Positions 49,687-61,209 of a stretch of 64,000 nt of DNA are shown here, one piece after another. The number at the start of each line of letters is the position of its first letter. Positions within the stretch are counted from its first letter, which is position 1. The stretch spans positions 20,586,302 to 20,650,301 of the forward strand of contig CM037840.1 of assembly GCA_021234535.1 (NCBI GenBank), in the 5' to 3' direction. The notes beneath the pieces are model-generated. The model was not told the DNA's origin. It worked only from the letters and a program-made list of their open reading frames with translations, and searched no databases. Source of the DNA: Stichopus chloronotus (taxonomy: Eukaryota; Echinodermata; Holothuroidea; Aspidochirotida; Stichopodidae). The position numbers and the translations under genes are program-made.

Positions 49687-49699
49687 CCTCACAATGGTT

Positions 49700-50980
49700 G
49701 TGCCTGATGCTCACAAATAACCGATTACAATGAATATATCGTATGACTAATATCTGACTTTCTGCCTTGATGAGCATTCGATGCATTTAACTTCAATCAC
49801 AATTTTAGAATGCCTTACAAGCTTGAAGTAGGTATCGCAACCGCTTCCCACCATTCACTTATAAGCAAGCTCCTAGTTTATAGAATATACTGGTAACATG
49901 CATGTGACTCATGTACGTGAGGTACCTTTTATGGAGACACAGAAGGGACGAATCAATTCGTTGTTCATGAAAGAAGATCTCGGTTTCGGCCAATCACAGT
50001 GATGCTTCAATAAAACAACACCATCGCGTCGATCTGGCAGAACTATATAGCCTATAACAAAAAACAAAACAAAAAAACAAAAAAAAAAAACAGACGGTTT
50101 CAATGGCGTATACTAACAGTTTGTGGCACGCATTAATCGTCATTTCTATAAATAGTACAAACGGAATTTTTTGGTCACAAACTATGGTTATACCGGGGGA
50201 AACGCTCACAGACCTAAAATGGTGAAGTATCTTTGAACAGGACTGGATGATATCAGGCTTTCAAGTAAACTGAATGTTTCTGCCATTCTATTTACTCGAC
50301 CACAGATACTGACTTCGTGTTTCCTACGATAATGGGAGACGATCTGAGATTCACCAAGTAAACTATCATTCAACCGGTACCGACACAGTTTTTAATGGTC
50401 CAATATAAGGAGATTTTAGACCATATAAATATGCAGATAGATTTGAATTGGTTCGTAGATGGACCCAGATCTGCCATATATTTGACACTTTAGGCTATAT
50501 TCTTACTAGGTAACGCTATGCTGGACATAGCCTAAATATGGAAAAAAAAACTAACCACTCGGATGTATCAAGCTCAAATCAGGCAAAATGCTATGTTTTG
50601 TTTTCACAATTTTATACATAGGCCTACTGTTCATTTAAGAGACTTGTTGTGTTTGAAAATTAATTGTAATTGTTGCTGTAAACTGTTGACATCTGGGTTT
50701 CTTATTAACCTCTTAACTTCTCAGGGAGTTTCCTCAATCGAGTTGTATTTTCGAAAACACCATAAAGCCAGGGTCACGCAAAGAAGGACGGATTTGCAGA
50801 GGGTCTGTCGCAGATAGGATCGTAGTTGCCATTGCTATATTCTACTGACTGTGTCGGTTTTCAGTTTTGCTATTCATTACCTTAGGCTAAGTTTTTCCTA
50901 CATATATTACACAACCTTACGTTAACCACCACTGATTTCATATATGACAGGAGTAACAGGTTACGTGACAGTTGCCAAAA
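49700..50980. other. Upstream flank of gene 2, no gene or clear promoter motif
   Basis: This is AT-rich sequence with an A/C-rich low-complexity tract near 50060-50090. I could not identify a convincing TATA box or another coding region. Confidence 0.4.
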
Positions 50981-50984
50981 AGCA

Positions 50985-51745
50985 GAGAAAATTAAGAGCA
51001 CATTACCCATGTGTGGTTCCGAAGATATGAGCAGTTGAAGTTACCAAATTTGTTATCAACAGTTGACTTGAAGCAAGCAGGAGTTAACATCTGCTTTTAA
51101 TATTTCGTTATTTGAAAAGTCTTTCACAAAGGTTATTCAACGGGTCCGTCTACGTCATAACTCTGCAGAAACAAATCTCTAACTTAAAATGATGGTTCAC
51201 AAATATAGCTTTGATATGTTGAAGAGCAAGTTAATCTGACTATTCGAGTGGAACTTCCATTCAGTTTCTATCTGTGGTTCCGGATATATGAGCAGTTGAA
51301 GTTGCCACAATTGTTTTCAACAGTTGATTGAAGCAAGCAGGAGTGATGTCACCTCCCCCACATTGATCAAGCATTTTATATTTCTTTTTAAACTTTACAC
51401 CAAATTTAATATTTCAATATCTAGTGCTATCATAATGTGAATGTATAAGGGGTATGAGAGTTTTGCGATCTTCACATAACCAGTGCCTAAGCTGACTACC
51501 TATTGATTTCAAGGTCGAAATAATAAATTCAATAATAAAGAAAACAAAAGACTATTCAGCCATGTGAGGAGATGACGTCACTCCTGCTTGCCTCAAGTTC
51601 ATAGTTGGTAGAAAAGGGGGTAACTTCAACTGGTAATATCTTGAGAAGCACACACGGGAACTGAATCGAAGTTTCACCAGAATAGTTGGATAAACTTACT
51701 CTTCAACATATTCAAGCTAAAATTGTGGCTAGACCATCCTTTTAA
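50985..51745. mobile_element. Foldback (inverted-repeat) element with an extra tandem arm
   Basis: The segment at about 51185-51370 is homologous to the reverse complement of about 51560-51745. Shared blocks include TATGTTGAAGAG, AGTTGAAGTT and AAGCAAGCAGGAGTGA/GGCAAGCAGGAGTGAC. The spacer is about 190 bases and AT-rich. A further partial copy in the same orientation as the left arm lies at about 51010-51100. No open frame is present. This fits a foldback or MITE-type element. Confidence 0.65.
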
Positions 51746-51749
51746 TGTT

Positions 51750-54700
51750 GAGATACCAGGTGCGGATGTTAGCGATTGTAAAACTGTTTTCACCAGAACA
51801 GCGTACAGAAAGTTTTCAACGGTATAATAATAGATTATACTGTTCTTCCGAATTCATCTCCTCCTACCTGACCTTTTCTCATCAAATGTCAACATTGTCA
51901 AATTATGATGAATGTCTTTAATTAGTTGCAGGCCCTGTACTCGTACAAATGAGGTTATTTTGCTTCATAAGATCGAATGATTTAAGTTCGATAAATTTGT
52001 AAGAAACTAAGGGTAAGAAGAAGTGACGATAGTAATCAGCTTTTGTAAATGGTGGAAATCGATTCCATGTACCTGGTTACACACCCTCCATTCGAGCAAA
52101 CTCCGACAATCGAGGAATACCTCGGTTAGAAGAACATATCGAAGGCGCTCTTTGCCTCGTCTACCCAGAGCCGTTTGGCCATCTGACTGATTGGCCAACG
52201 AATTCTGATTGTTTAACCATGGGGCTACTACGAATGGAGTAAGAGCAGCTTATTACCCTTTGAAGTTATCATCTGTTCCGACAGTCCAAAGCTCAAAGCC
52301 CTCATTAATTGGTACAAACGCCTATAATCCAGTAGAACTGTAAATTGAGCATATACGGCTCTGGTTGTAGGCAAGATATAGCGCCACCTATAAATCCTAG
52401 TACAGCCGTACTGTTGTTTTCGTAATAATGTGTAAGTAATATGAGAAGAAATTTCAGAGTATGCGCACTTGTGCGCACATATGCCATCAATTTTGCAAAA
52501 CTACGTAAGAATCTATAGCTTTACTATACGCTAAGTTTTGTTGTCAGGAATTATTGGGAAAGATGGCAAATTTACGTACGAGAAGTTTCTCAGTTTTCAT
52601 ATATTCGAAAATATCCTCTATCGGGAAATAATCTGTAACACTGGAACAAAATGCCAATTTATCTTTCTTTGTGGGTCGTTTTACAGATGTAAGCTTCATT
52701 GTGATCTGCACGTTTATTACTACAAAATATACTGTTAATTAAGAAACTGCGCAATGTCTCTTGAGAAACTCATTTCCATTTTTTTTTTTTTTGAATGTGT
52801 AACAATGATAGCAGATGTTCTTTTCACACAATCGACATTTTTGACTCCTGTTTGTCGGAACAGATAAGGAAGTTCAATTGGAATTGTCAGATAAAAAAGA
52901 TTAGGTACTGAATGGATTTGTAAAGGGGTCGTTGCGGAGAATGTGATTCAAGGTAACCTTGGGGGTTGAACATAAGCACAACGTCACAAAGACTCTGCTT
53001 TTACTGCATTCATATCAGCTCCACGGTTTAACGCTGATCATATGATTCATAGGTGTCATGGGTCTCACCCTGGATTTATATTTCAGCTGAGCTGCACAGA
53101 GTTTTCTTGCAGTTTTTGAGACGAAAAAGGAATAATGCATTGTTATTGCTTTTTGAACAGCATGGGACTGCAGCAACAGGACCGACAAATAACGTCCGCC
53201 TTTTTGGTTTTCCAAGTGGTCAGAGGAGAAAAGAAATTTGAGAGGCAAAATGGAGGACTGGATGGAGATAGAAGGTATGCGAGGTAGGAATTTAGGTATG
53301 GCCCTAATCAGGCTTGCGTAGGTTGGGTCTGCCCAAACAGACAGGCCTATGGTTTTCCAAACAGCTATTTTACGGACACGAGGGGATAAAAAATATTAAG
53401 TCTTGTTGTCGTGGTTATTATTTCTGCCAGTTGCCTATAGGTCTGCATAAATCACCCAGAGTATGAAAAAACCATCCCCACATAAACTCTAGGCCTGTAT
53501 ATGTAAATAGGGCTAGGCGGACCAATTTATCTACAGGGTTCTAACATTAAGTCACTACGGTCTAGGCCTACCCACAGGGTACGCTACAGCACTAACTTTT
53601 AGCCAAAGTTAGCCCTAGGCTAATTTGTTTCAACTCAAATTCAGAACTAAAAGCTGAGCACAACAAAAATCAGTACTAGGCTAGAGCCTATGCTAAATTG
53701 GAACTTGGACGAGCCTCCGCTAGTTCCATCATTGATGATCTAAGTGGGTTAATGTTAGGCCTAAGTTAACTCAGTTAGACTGGTGGGAATTAACTTAGGC
53801 TACCGGAAAACTCGCTTCTCTTCAATTTCATCAGTGTTAACGTGCTGAAGTTAGGCTTCCTCGTTTTCAAATGGGTTAGACCCAGCTAGCCTGCAAGCGC
53901 ATCCAATTTTTAGTTCCTACAATGCCAAAGTATGAAACTTCTAGGTATTTGGAAGTTCGTCTTCCAATCTTCTGCAAGAAACTGAGAGTTGAAAGGAAAA
54001 GCAAGTTAGATGCAGATAAATCAGGAGGAGAACTTGGAAGTAAAACCAATTTTGAGCCCTGATTCAAGCCTGACTTTCACTACTTTCCACCTTTTATGTC
54101 ATTCTAAACTTAAGTCAATTAAATTCATGCAAGATTGCATTGTGTGCTGTTATATTATTTTTACTATGAATATTTGAATTCTGACGGGGTGCATTGAAGG
54201 AGGATATTAAACATATAGTGCACAATTCTGCTGATAAGATTAAGTGTTGGCGATCATAGGTATCCATTGGTATGAAAAAGACAGAACATTATTATCAACT
54301 TTCATAATGTTGTTGGTGTAGATTTCTTGTTGGAGTAAATGAAATCATAAATCTCCTTGATGACTATATATTCCATTATTTACAGTGAGTTACCCAAACT
54401 ACACCTGAGGCAAGTAAGTGTAATTTACTTCAAATGTTGCTCAGCATGTCTAATTTTAATCTTAACGGTGCTGGCAATGAGATACTTCATGACTTCCAAT
54501 TTCATTAATTCTTTTGTTATACCAGTTCATTCATAATTTATTAAATCTGTCATTACGAGTTCAAGTGCATTACTAAACAGAATGCATTCCCTCACGTTCT
54601 TACTATTCTTTGAAGTGCGACATATTTATTTTTTCCCATATAGACTGCATACCGTAATATCACAGATAGCGTACACGTCTGAAAGCAGAAAATGTTGCAA

Positions 54701-54790
54701 AACGTTTGTTTTTGCTGGGGTAAGGTTGTAGTGTCCTTGCTCACTGTATGTGTGGTATGTGTATGTTATTTTTCTGTTACATAATGTGCT
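51750..54790. other. Intergenic, no gene supported; TAGGCCTA-rich patch at 53.5-53.9 kb
   Basis: No domain is recognised on either strand. The interval 53500-53880 is dense in AGGCCTA and TAGGCTA words, a low-complexity composition also seen near 44200 and 58190-58280. Confidence 0.4.
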
Positions 54791-54800
54791 GTACAGTAGA

Positions 54801-54829
54801 TGTGGTCATGCACACTGAGCATGACCACA
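54801..54829. repeat. Perfect 11-bp hairpin
   Basis: TGTGGTCATGC, a 7-nt loop and GCATGACCACA form a perfect stem. The flanking bases extend the similarity imperfectly. Its function is unknown. Confidence 0.7.
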
Positions 54830-55199
54830 CCTACATCCCTTGTGTACTGTACTTTTGTATTAGGGTTTCCTTGCACGTACTGCCATGTGACTGACTTAAC
54901 ACAAGCTTCAATAAACAGAGTTGCTCCAGACCTCAGAGTGTGTGCATGTTCCTAATTATTACTCGCAACTTCAATACGTTGTTTCTTCTCTTGACTCGGT
55001 TCCTATAAGGTGAGTAAAGGTGGTACAAAGTGTGATAAAATTCTGTAATTTAATTACATGGGAGAAGACAGGGAATACTAGGCCAGAGTAGTTGCAGACA
55101 TGCCAACCTGTGTCACCACGAAATAGAGAGAATCACATTTTCCAGGGTAAAAAAATCGGGAGATTAGCAAAGCCAGAAACTCATTTCTTTGTGATTACT

Positions 55200-56075
55200 T
55201 GCCAATATTTATGATGCAGAAAGGATAACCATCATGCCCAATTTCAATTTCACTCACCTTACTCTCCATGAGATACCGTGTCTACAAAAATCAATCACTG
55301 AAACGTATCTTCCTAACAAGGTCTTCAAACTCCACTGCTGGTGACCTCAAATGACCTTTGACCACCATGAAAAACAATAGAGCTCATCTACTCACAATGG
55401 CCAAACTGTACACTAAATTTGAAGTTCCAGCAACCTTTCCTTCTGGAAAGCGTTTAGAAGGTGTCTAAGCTATGACCTCTACAGACCTTGTGTGACCTTT
55501 CACCTCCCTAAAACCGGACAGAGATCATCTACTCACCAAGCGCAACCAAGTTTAAGAATTTGAAGTTCCAGCAACTTTCAGTAGCTGAGATAGCTTACTT
55601 AATAGGCTTTCAGAGTTTCTCCTCTGGTGACCTAAAATTACCTTTGACCTACCTCAAACAGCATACGGACCATCTACTCACAATCGACTACATACATACC
55701 ATCTTTGAAGTTCAAGCAACTTTCCCTTACTGAGATAATTTGCTTACAAGGTTTTCAACCTATGTCCTCTACTGACTCTGTGTGACCCTTGATCTCACCG
55801 AAACTTGACAGAGATCATCTACTTATCAAATGTTATCAATACTATACGTTTGAAGTTCCAGCAACTTTCAGTTGCTGAGATATCCTAATTAATAGGATTT
55901 CAGACTTCCCCTCTGCTGACCTCAAATGCTCTTTGACCTACGTGAAAAAGAATGGAGACCATGTACTCTCTATGGACTTCCTGCACACCAGCCTTGAAGT
56001 TCACCCAACTTTCCCTTCTCGAGATATCTTGCTTACAAGCCAAGGTGTCACACACAGACACACACACCCATATAC
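55200..56075 (-). repeat. ~145-bp tandem repeat array III, opposite orientation, diverged
   Basis: Read on the minus strand, the array starts after a GTGTGTGTCTGTGTGTGACA tract at about 56040-56070. It then repeats a unit with GATATCTCGAGAAGGGAAAG, TTGTTTTTCATGGTGGTCAA and AGGTCATTTGAGGTCA blocks at roughly 143-base spacing, six or so copies. The last two blocks match arrays I and II closely; the middle of the unit has diverged into a GAACTTC-containing subfamily. Confidence 0.75.
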
Positions 56076-56099
56076 CCACCATCGCATAGATTCCTTGCC

Positions 56100-59000
56100 T
56101 GCTTTAAAATAGGGAGAGTGGAAATTGTCAACAAAAGACAGTGCCACAGTATAATCACCCATAGCACAAGTTGTCCATGTAGGCCTATTTTCATGTACAT
56201 TACAGGTAGATTGGTAGTTCCTCCTAGTTGATAAAAACGTGGGGGGGGGGGACAAAACTGTCGGAAATTGTTGCTGTCTATCGAAAAATGCAGATTGTCG
56301 GCACAGCAAAAACCGACGGCATTAATTCCTTCCAGCTCTGGTGAAAAATGTTTGTGGTTTTTCTACCTTGGGTTTTGCGGTCACACCACTAAACTATTGA
56401 ACACAAAGACACAGAAAGCTGTTTCATAGTTCAGTAGGCCTACACAGCTGTAATCAGCCGTCTAGTACCGGAGTTGGGAAAACCCCTAGATATTTTACTG
56501 TTTCAATAGACCCTTAAAAATTGTGCAGATTTTTGTTGAACCAAAACGAAGAAAGGTCATTCTGAAGAGGAATATCGTTGACCCCAAATATCTGTCCAGC
56601 TACCCCCCCCCCCAAAAAAAAAAAGTGAAAACAGAGTGAGTTTCAAAATTGCCAATCGTAATGTCAAGTCTGAAAATTCCAGACTAGAACAAAACAAAAA
56701 CCAACAGAGAGGAGATATTCTCAAGAGTATCGGAAGGGGTGAGAAACGAGTGATGTACACTTTCCAACTTGAAGATACGATGCAGAAGTTGTGATTTTGT
56801 CAAGGAATGTCCGAGTTATACAGGTATTCATACATTTGATTTTGACAGCATTTTTTTTTCCTTTCCAGTATTTCCACAGTGTGAGGTTTAAATTCACTTA
56901 GTTTTTGGTGTATGCAGTGAAAACATTGGCCCTTATGACGGAACGAAAAATTGTTATTATTGTAAGACGTAGACGTTAGGAAAACGATTGACATATAGTC
57001 CGTAAGGCTTTTACTGCTTTTAAAAATTTTTCCGCAATACCGAAAAAAACCCCCGAAAAGTAGGCTTAGTTGTGAAAGGAATGTGTTCAAATGACCCCAA
57101 AATAACCAAAACAAAATTACTGTCACTCCCGCTAATTTCATATTGACAATTCTTTCCAAAGACCATCACATTACAAAATCCTTGTAGAGATTTTCAAGGG
57201 ACTATAGTGAAGGTACCGATATAGTTCTAGAAGAGAAAATTTCCATCTTAAAACTAAATGTTTGGTTTGGTTAGAAAACGAAACAAATCAAAATCATACA
57301 ATGATTTTTCAACTCTATTTTTGTGATCACCATGTCTAAATGCAGATTCCTTATATAGATCTATGTAAGGTGTAAGCTTCGGATTATCCATACAACCACG
57401 GGCCAAACGAAAACACACTTCTGTATACAGCTGCTGTAGAATATTTAGTTACCATATTATGCTAACAAATGACGCTTTTCCAAGGAAATTTGCAGATTTT
57501 GCACCTGCTAAAATGCTAACATCTGATTGACTCTTGCAGAGATTCATTCATAAACTTTCTTTGCTACTATAAGTGAAATGCAAGGGAGAGTGTCCAAAGT
57601 TTACAAATTACAGTTTGACTAGCAATACTACTGTACCTCAGTAAGTTGATGGTCTGAACATAACATTCAATGAGTAGTAGGGTGTTTGTCACAGGTGAAT
57701 GTATATATAACGAAAGCATAATGGAAAAATTATAGCGGTGGCCTGGCGCGGGTTTATGAATGGATATTTTACACCTTCTTTCACCCCTTTTGCTTGCTCA
57801 ACAATTCCTTTTACTTAAGCTTTGTATATGAAGTGTTGGTTGGAATTAACTGACACGTCTGACGTGTCATTGTTACTGTCAAGTCATTGTTGTGGGTGAA
57901 GCTGGTGCTGCTTAATATTCTCATGGATAGAAGTAAATAACATCTTTTTCTTTTCTTTTCTTTTCTCTTTTCTTTTTTTTTTCAAAGTACTCAAGACAAG
58001 ACAAATTAGTACCCAACTTGCATGATGATAAAGCGCTTTTATCTCTGTACACTTACATGAGAAGGGCAAAGGCGGTGTACTTTGTCCAAAGTTATGATTG
58101 CGAAGTTCCATGCCCTTCAGTTACACGTTGCGCTATGGAAGGTGACGGCATTAGCATTAGCCAGTACTTGGCCTAAGCTGGCCTAACGTTAGAAATGACA
58201 AGCTTGGCAGCATACGTTACTTATCGCTTCAGGACGTAAAACTTAGCCACCCTAGGCCTACGCGAGGGTGATCCTAGCCTGCAGTAACTTTGGTTTTGAG
58301 AAAAGGTTAGTTGTTGCAGAGCAACAGATAATTCAGTGGTTGTAGCCAAATCTATCCTAATCCTAATTGATTTCTGTCCATCTGTTTACCTCGTAAATGA
58401 TCATGGTGGTTGCCTCATTTAATGCACCAACGGAATGAAGTTGGGTGTGATTCTGTAAACACTGTACAAAAGATTTTTACAAAATGTCTCTACCGGCCCC
58501 CCCCCCCCCTAAGAAAAATTAACGTTTAAGTTAGGCCTAACTAAAAGGGAAATTATTACAACTATGTATAGACACTAACTTATAATACGTATGATATTGT
58601 ATGTCTTTTGTATGCTGAGAGAACTGCTGCTCAGTCACAGTTCGTGTGCTCTGCCGTCATGAGTATGGAATGTCAAACCCGATTTGGCAATCAGCGGCTA
58701 CCATTGGTATTGTGGCTAGGCTATAGGATCCGATTTCTAGAGTGATTGCATTTATTCAAGCAAGTTCGGATAAACTTCAAAATCGAGCCACAGAAATTTG
58801 TACGTATGTTTAACACATACATATGTCTTTGATTGCAAACTTTCCTATTCCTCTAAGTCACTCACAGGACAGTACATACACACATTTAGTGCTCGGATGC
58901 AGTAATACAAACGTTCAGTACACGAGGGACATGCTCTGTAATATTCCGGGGATGGATACCGATATAACGACAGCTAAGTTGTGTTGCTAGGTTAGTCTGT

Positions 59001-59460
59001 ATTTCGGGTCTGATGTCACAGTACGGTAGTACAGCAATAAGATTTCTCCCTATAACATTTCTCTTCAAGGTCATGGATGAACAAACAAACAATCTTAACG
59101 ATGAATACATGTAAAGAAGTCTTTTAATAACAACTACTCATTAGGTTGTCGTCATAAACTGTTCCGAAACACTAATTTACGGTTGAAAACAGGAAGTATC
59201 GTACAAATCAAGTCTTACACGAGGTCTCGTAACAGGTTAGCATTGGCAAGGAGCCGTCTGCATTTTGAGCCCAGCGGTGCATTTTTTTCTGACTGACTGG
59301 AATTTACATCTTTGTGTTTGTTTGGGAAGTATTTCCAGTGATTACTTTTTTATTCCACTCATCAGAATGCGCAGTTGCTTCATTTTCCAATGTTGCTTCA
59401 ATTATAGCCTCCTTTCACCACTTCCCTCTTCCTCACTTGTAAACCATAACCGGATTTGAC
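56100..59460. other. Intergenic, no gene supported
   Basis: It contains C/A homopolymer runs (56602-56625), a pyrimidine-rich tract (57948-57985) and a C-run (58498-58510). No exon could be recognised on either strand. Confidence 0.4.
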
Positions 59461-59469
59461 CTAGGGTCT

Positions 59470-60160
59470 ACGAACTGCTCGACTGTCAGTAATTAGGTTA
59501 CCCGCAAATAGATTTGGTTTGTGCATCCCTGGTAGTCACCGTGTAATTATGGACAAATACTTTGTCACCAACCGACCCTTGGCTGTTATGTGCATGTTGG
59601 TCATTGTACCTTTTCTGTTGCTCCTGCTTGACGAGTACTCTTTGCTTCAAGTTGGGGTGTACCTCAGTGACTTTGACTTATGGGTGTTCGCAATTTCCTA
59701 TTAAACACAAGTAATGCAGGTGGGACCCCTGTGGTAGAATGAGGTACATTTCTGTTTTGAAATAGAAATCTAGACAATTTGGTCTGCATTGACCCACCTG
59801 TCATTTTCTTCATTCAATTTTTGAATGTTTGGACTGCTCGCTCGGCCTGGCCGTTGGAGGCAGGCTTGAATGGTGCACTAGTGACATGCTTTATTCGATT
59901 TTGTTACATGAGCTGCTGGAACATGGTACTAGTGAATGTTGTCCCATCATCAGAAACAATTGCAGCTGGCAGTCTATATTTGGCAAACATTTGTCTCAAT
60001 TTCTCTATAGCCGGTTCAGCTTTGATACAGTGCATGATTTCCACCACCAACCATTTTGTGTAGGTGTCTATTACAAGCAAGAACATTTTCCCCACAAACG
60101 GACCCACAAAATCAATATGTAGAAGACATAAGAGATGAATGCCAGTCTCAGATAGCAAAT
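59470..60160 (-). pseudogene. Ty3/gypsy integrase fragment, decayed
   Basis: The minus strand encodes LHIDFVGPFVGKMFLLVIDT, then a KWLVVE stretch, IVSDDGTTFTS, SNGQAERAVQTFK, the downstream VPHSTTGVPPALLVFNR block and GDKVFVHNYT. The three catalytic acidic residues of the integrase D,D-E core are all visible. The frame is broken by at least three stops (after FQQLM, after TFKN, after SQSH), and the homologous frame shifts before the GDKV region. Similarity fades at about 60130, where an unrelated coding relic in the other orientation begins. No LTR, protease or reverse transcriptase is attached, so the fragment cannot act on its own. Confidence 0.85.
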
Positions 60161-60302
60161 ATTGAGAAGATTTTTACAAAAGGCGTGGAACGTTGTCATG
60201 AAGCAGAGGCTAAACGTAGACGTTTGGATGCATCAAACCTGTCAAGGGAGGAAGAGAGGTGATAGAGAGATAGGGTGCACATGTTTCTGAGCCGAAGTTA
60301 AT

Positions 60303-60321
60303 AAAAAAAAAAAAAAAAAAA
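60303..60321 (+). repeat. A19 tract, possible retroposon tail
   Basis: A run of about 19 A preceded by GTTAATA interrupts the acidic relic between its first two pieces. It may be the tail of a very short retroposed insertion (about 60 bp); no target duplication was found. Confidence 0.4.
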
Positions 60322-60451
60322 CTCAGCACAACCAGCACCGCCATCACAGAGGCATGTTCCATCTGCCGAAGACGTCGATGGCGAAAAGAGTATTGTCTCC
60401 ACGAGTGAAACGAGTGCTGAAACGGAAGAAACGTTGGCACTTGCGCTGGAG

Positions 60452-60853
60452 AATAAATCAGCCGTTAATCGTAATAAATGGTCCCCTCTTTTTGACCCTA
60501 TTCAAGGACCCCCCACTTAATGTGGTCACTGTCCCTCGTTACTCCCTATACATATTTTCCATTTCGTGGTCACTTGTTTGTTTATGAGTCTTGACTGCGT
60601 TGGATTTGGAGGTTTTCTCTTTATTTTTCTTCTTTTTGCACTTTTTTTCCTTCCTTAAAATATGTCCCTTTGAAGGACGATTTATACATGTACTTTATAG
60701 CCTATATTTACATATTCATATTTAGAATATGTAAGTCCTATTATTTTTTACCTTGAAAATTTATTACTTTATTGTAAATGTCTTGTGGGAGAGTCCCTAG
60801 CCCTCAACGCATATGCATGACTGGACGAATAAAAAAAAAAAAAAAAGAGAAAG
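60452..60853 (+). mobile_element. Retroposed insertion with poly(A) tail and 19-bp target-site duplication
   Basis: The 19-mer GTTGGCACTTGCGCTGGAG occurs at 60433-60451 and again at 60854-60872. Between them is a ~400-bp segment ending in GACGAAT plus A16. Removing one copy of the duplication with the insert restores the reading frame of the acidic relic across the site, so this is target-primed retroposition. The inserted sequence looks like the 3' end of a non-LTR element or a processed transcript, with no intact open frame. Confidence 0.85.
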
Positions 60854-61209
60854 GTTGGCACTTGCGCTGGAGGACACGGCATTAAAGAATACAGACAAAG
60901 ACATTCTGGCAAAAGCCATGATGGAAAAGGGTATCGATACTGAAGAAACTTTAACACCATAGTTAGAATCAGAGCCTGAAGATATTCTCAAAATGCCATA
61001 TCAGAAGTAGGCCTCGAATAAACAGATAGTGATGAAGATGAATTAGACTCGTATCCCTAGAGCGAAGAGTTCGAAGTAGACTCGTACAATGGAAGTGATC
61101 GTTTGGACGTGGAAGAGCTATTGTTTAATGAGGACAAATCGGTCAAGGAAGATGACATTCCAAATGCTTTACAAGACACTGAGTAGTTGGAGACAAACAA
61201 TGACAATAA

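Larger units (their letters stand above)
60123..61200 (+). pseudogene. Decayed coding sequence: coiled-coil / acidic protein of unknown family
   Basis: Three exon-like pieces read in related style. The first (60123-60260) has charged helical residues including AEAKRRRLDASNLSREEER. The second (60321-60450) is Ser/Glu-rich and contains AEDVDGEKSIVSTSETSAET. After an insertion, the third (60873 to about 61185) reads DTALKNTDKDILAKAMMEKG and then becomes strongly acidic (DSDEDELDSY, LDVEELLFNE). Several in-frame stops (after EETLTP, after DSYP, after LQDTE) and A-tract interruptions show it is dead or a host of insertions. I do not recognise the family; it could derive from a host gene or a transposon accessory protein. 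Confidence 0.5.
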
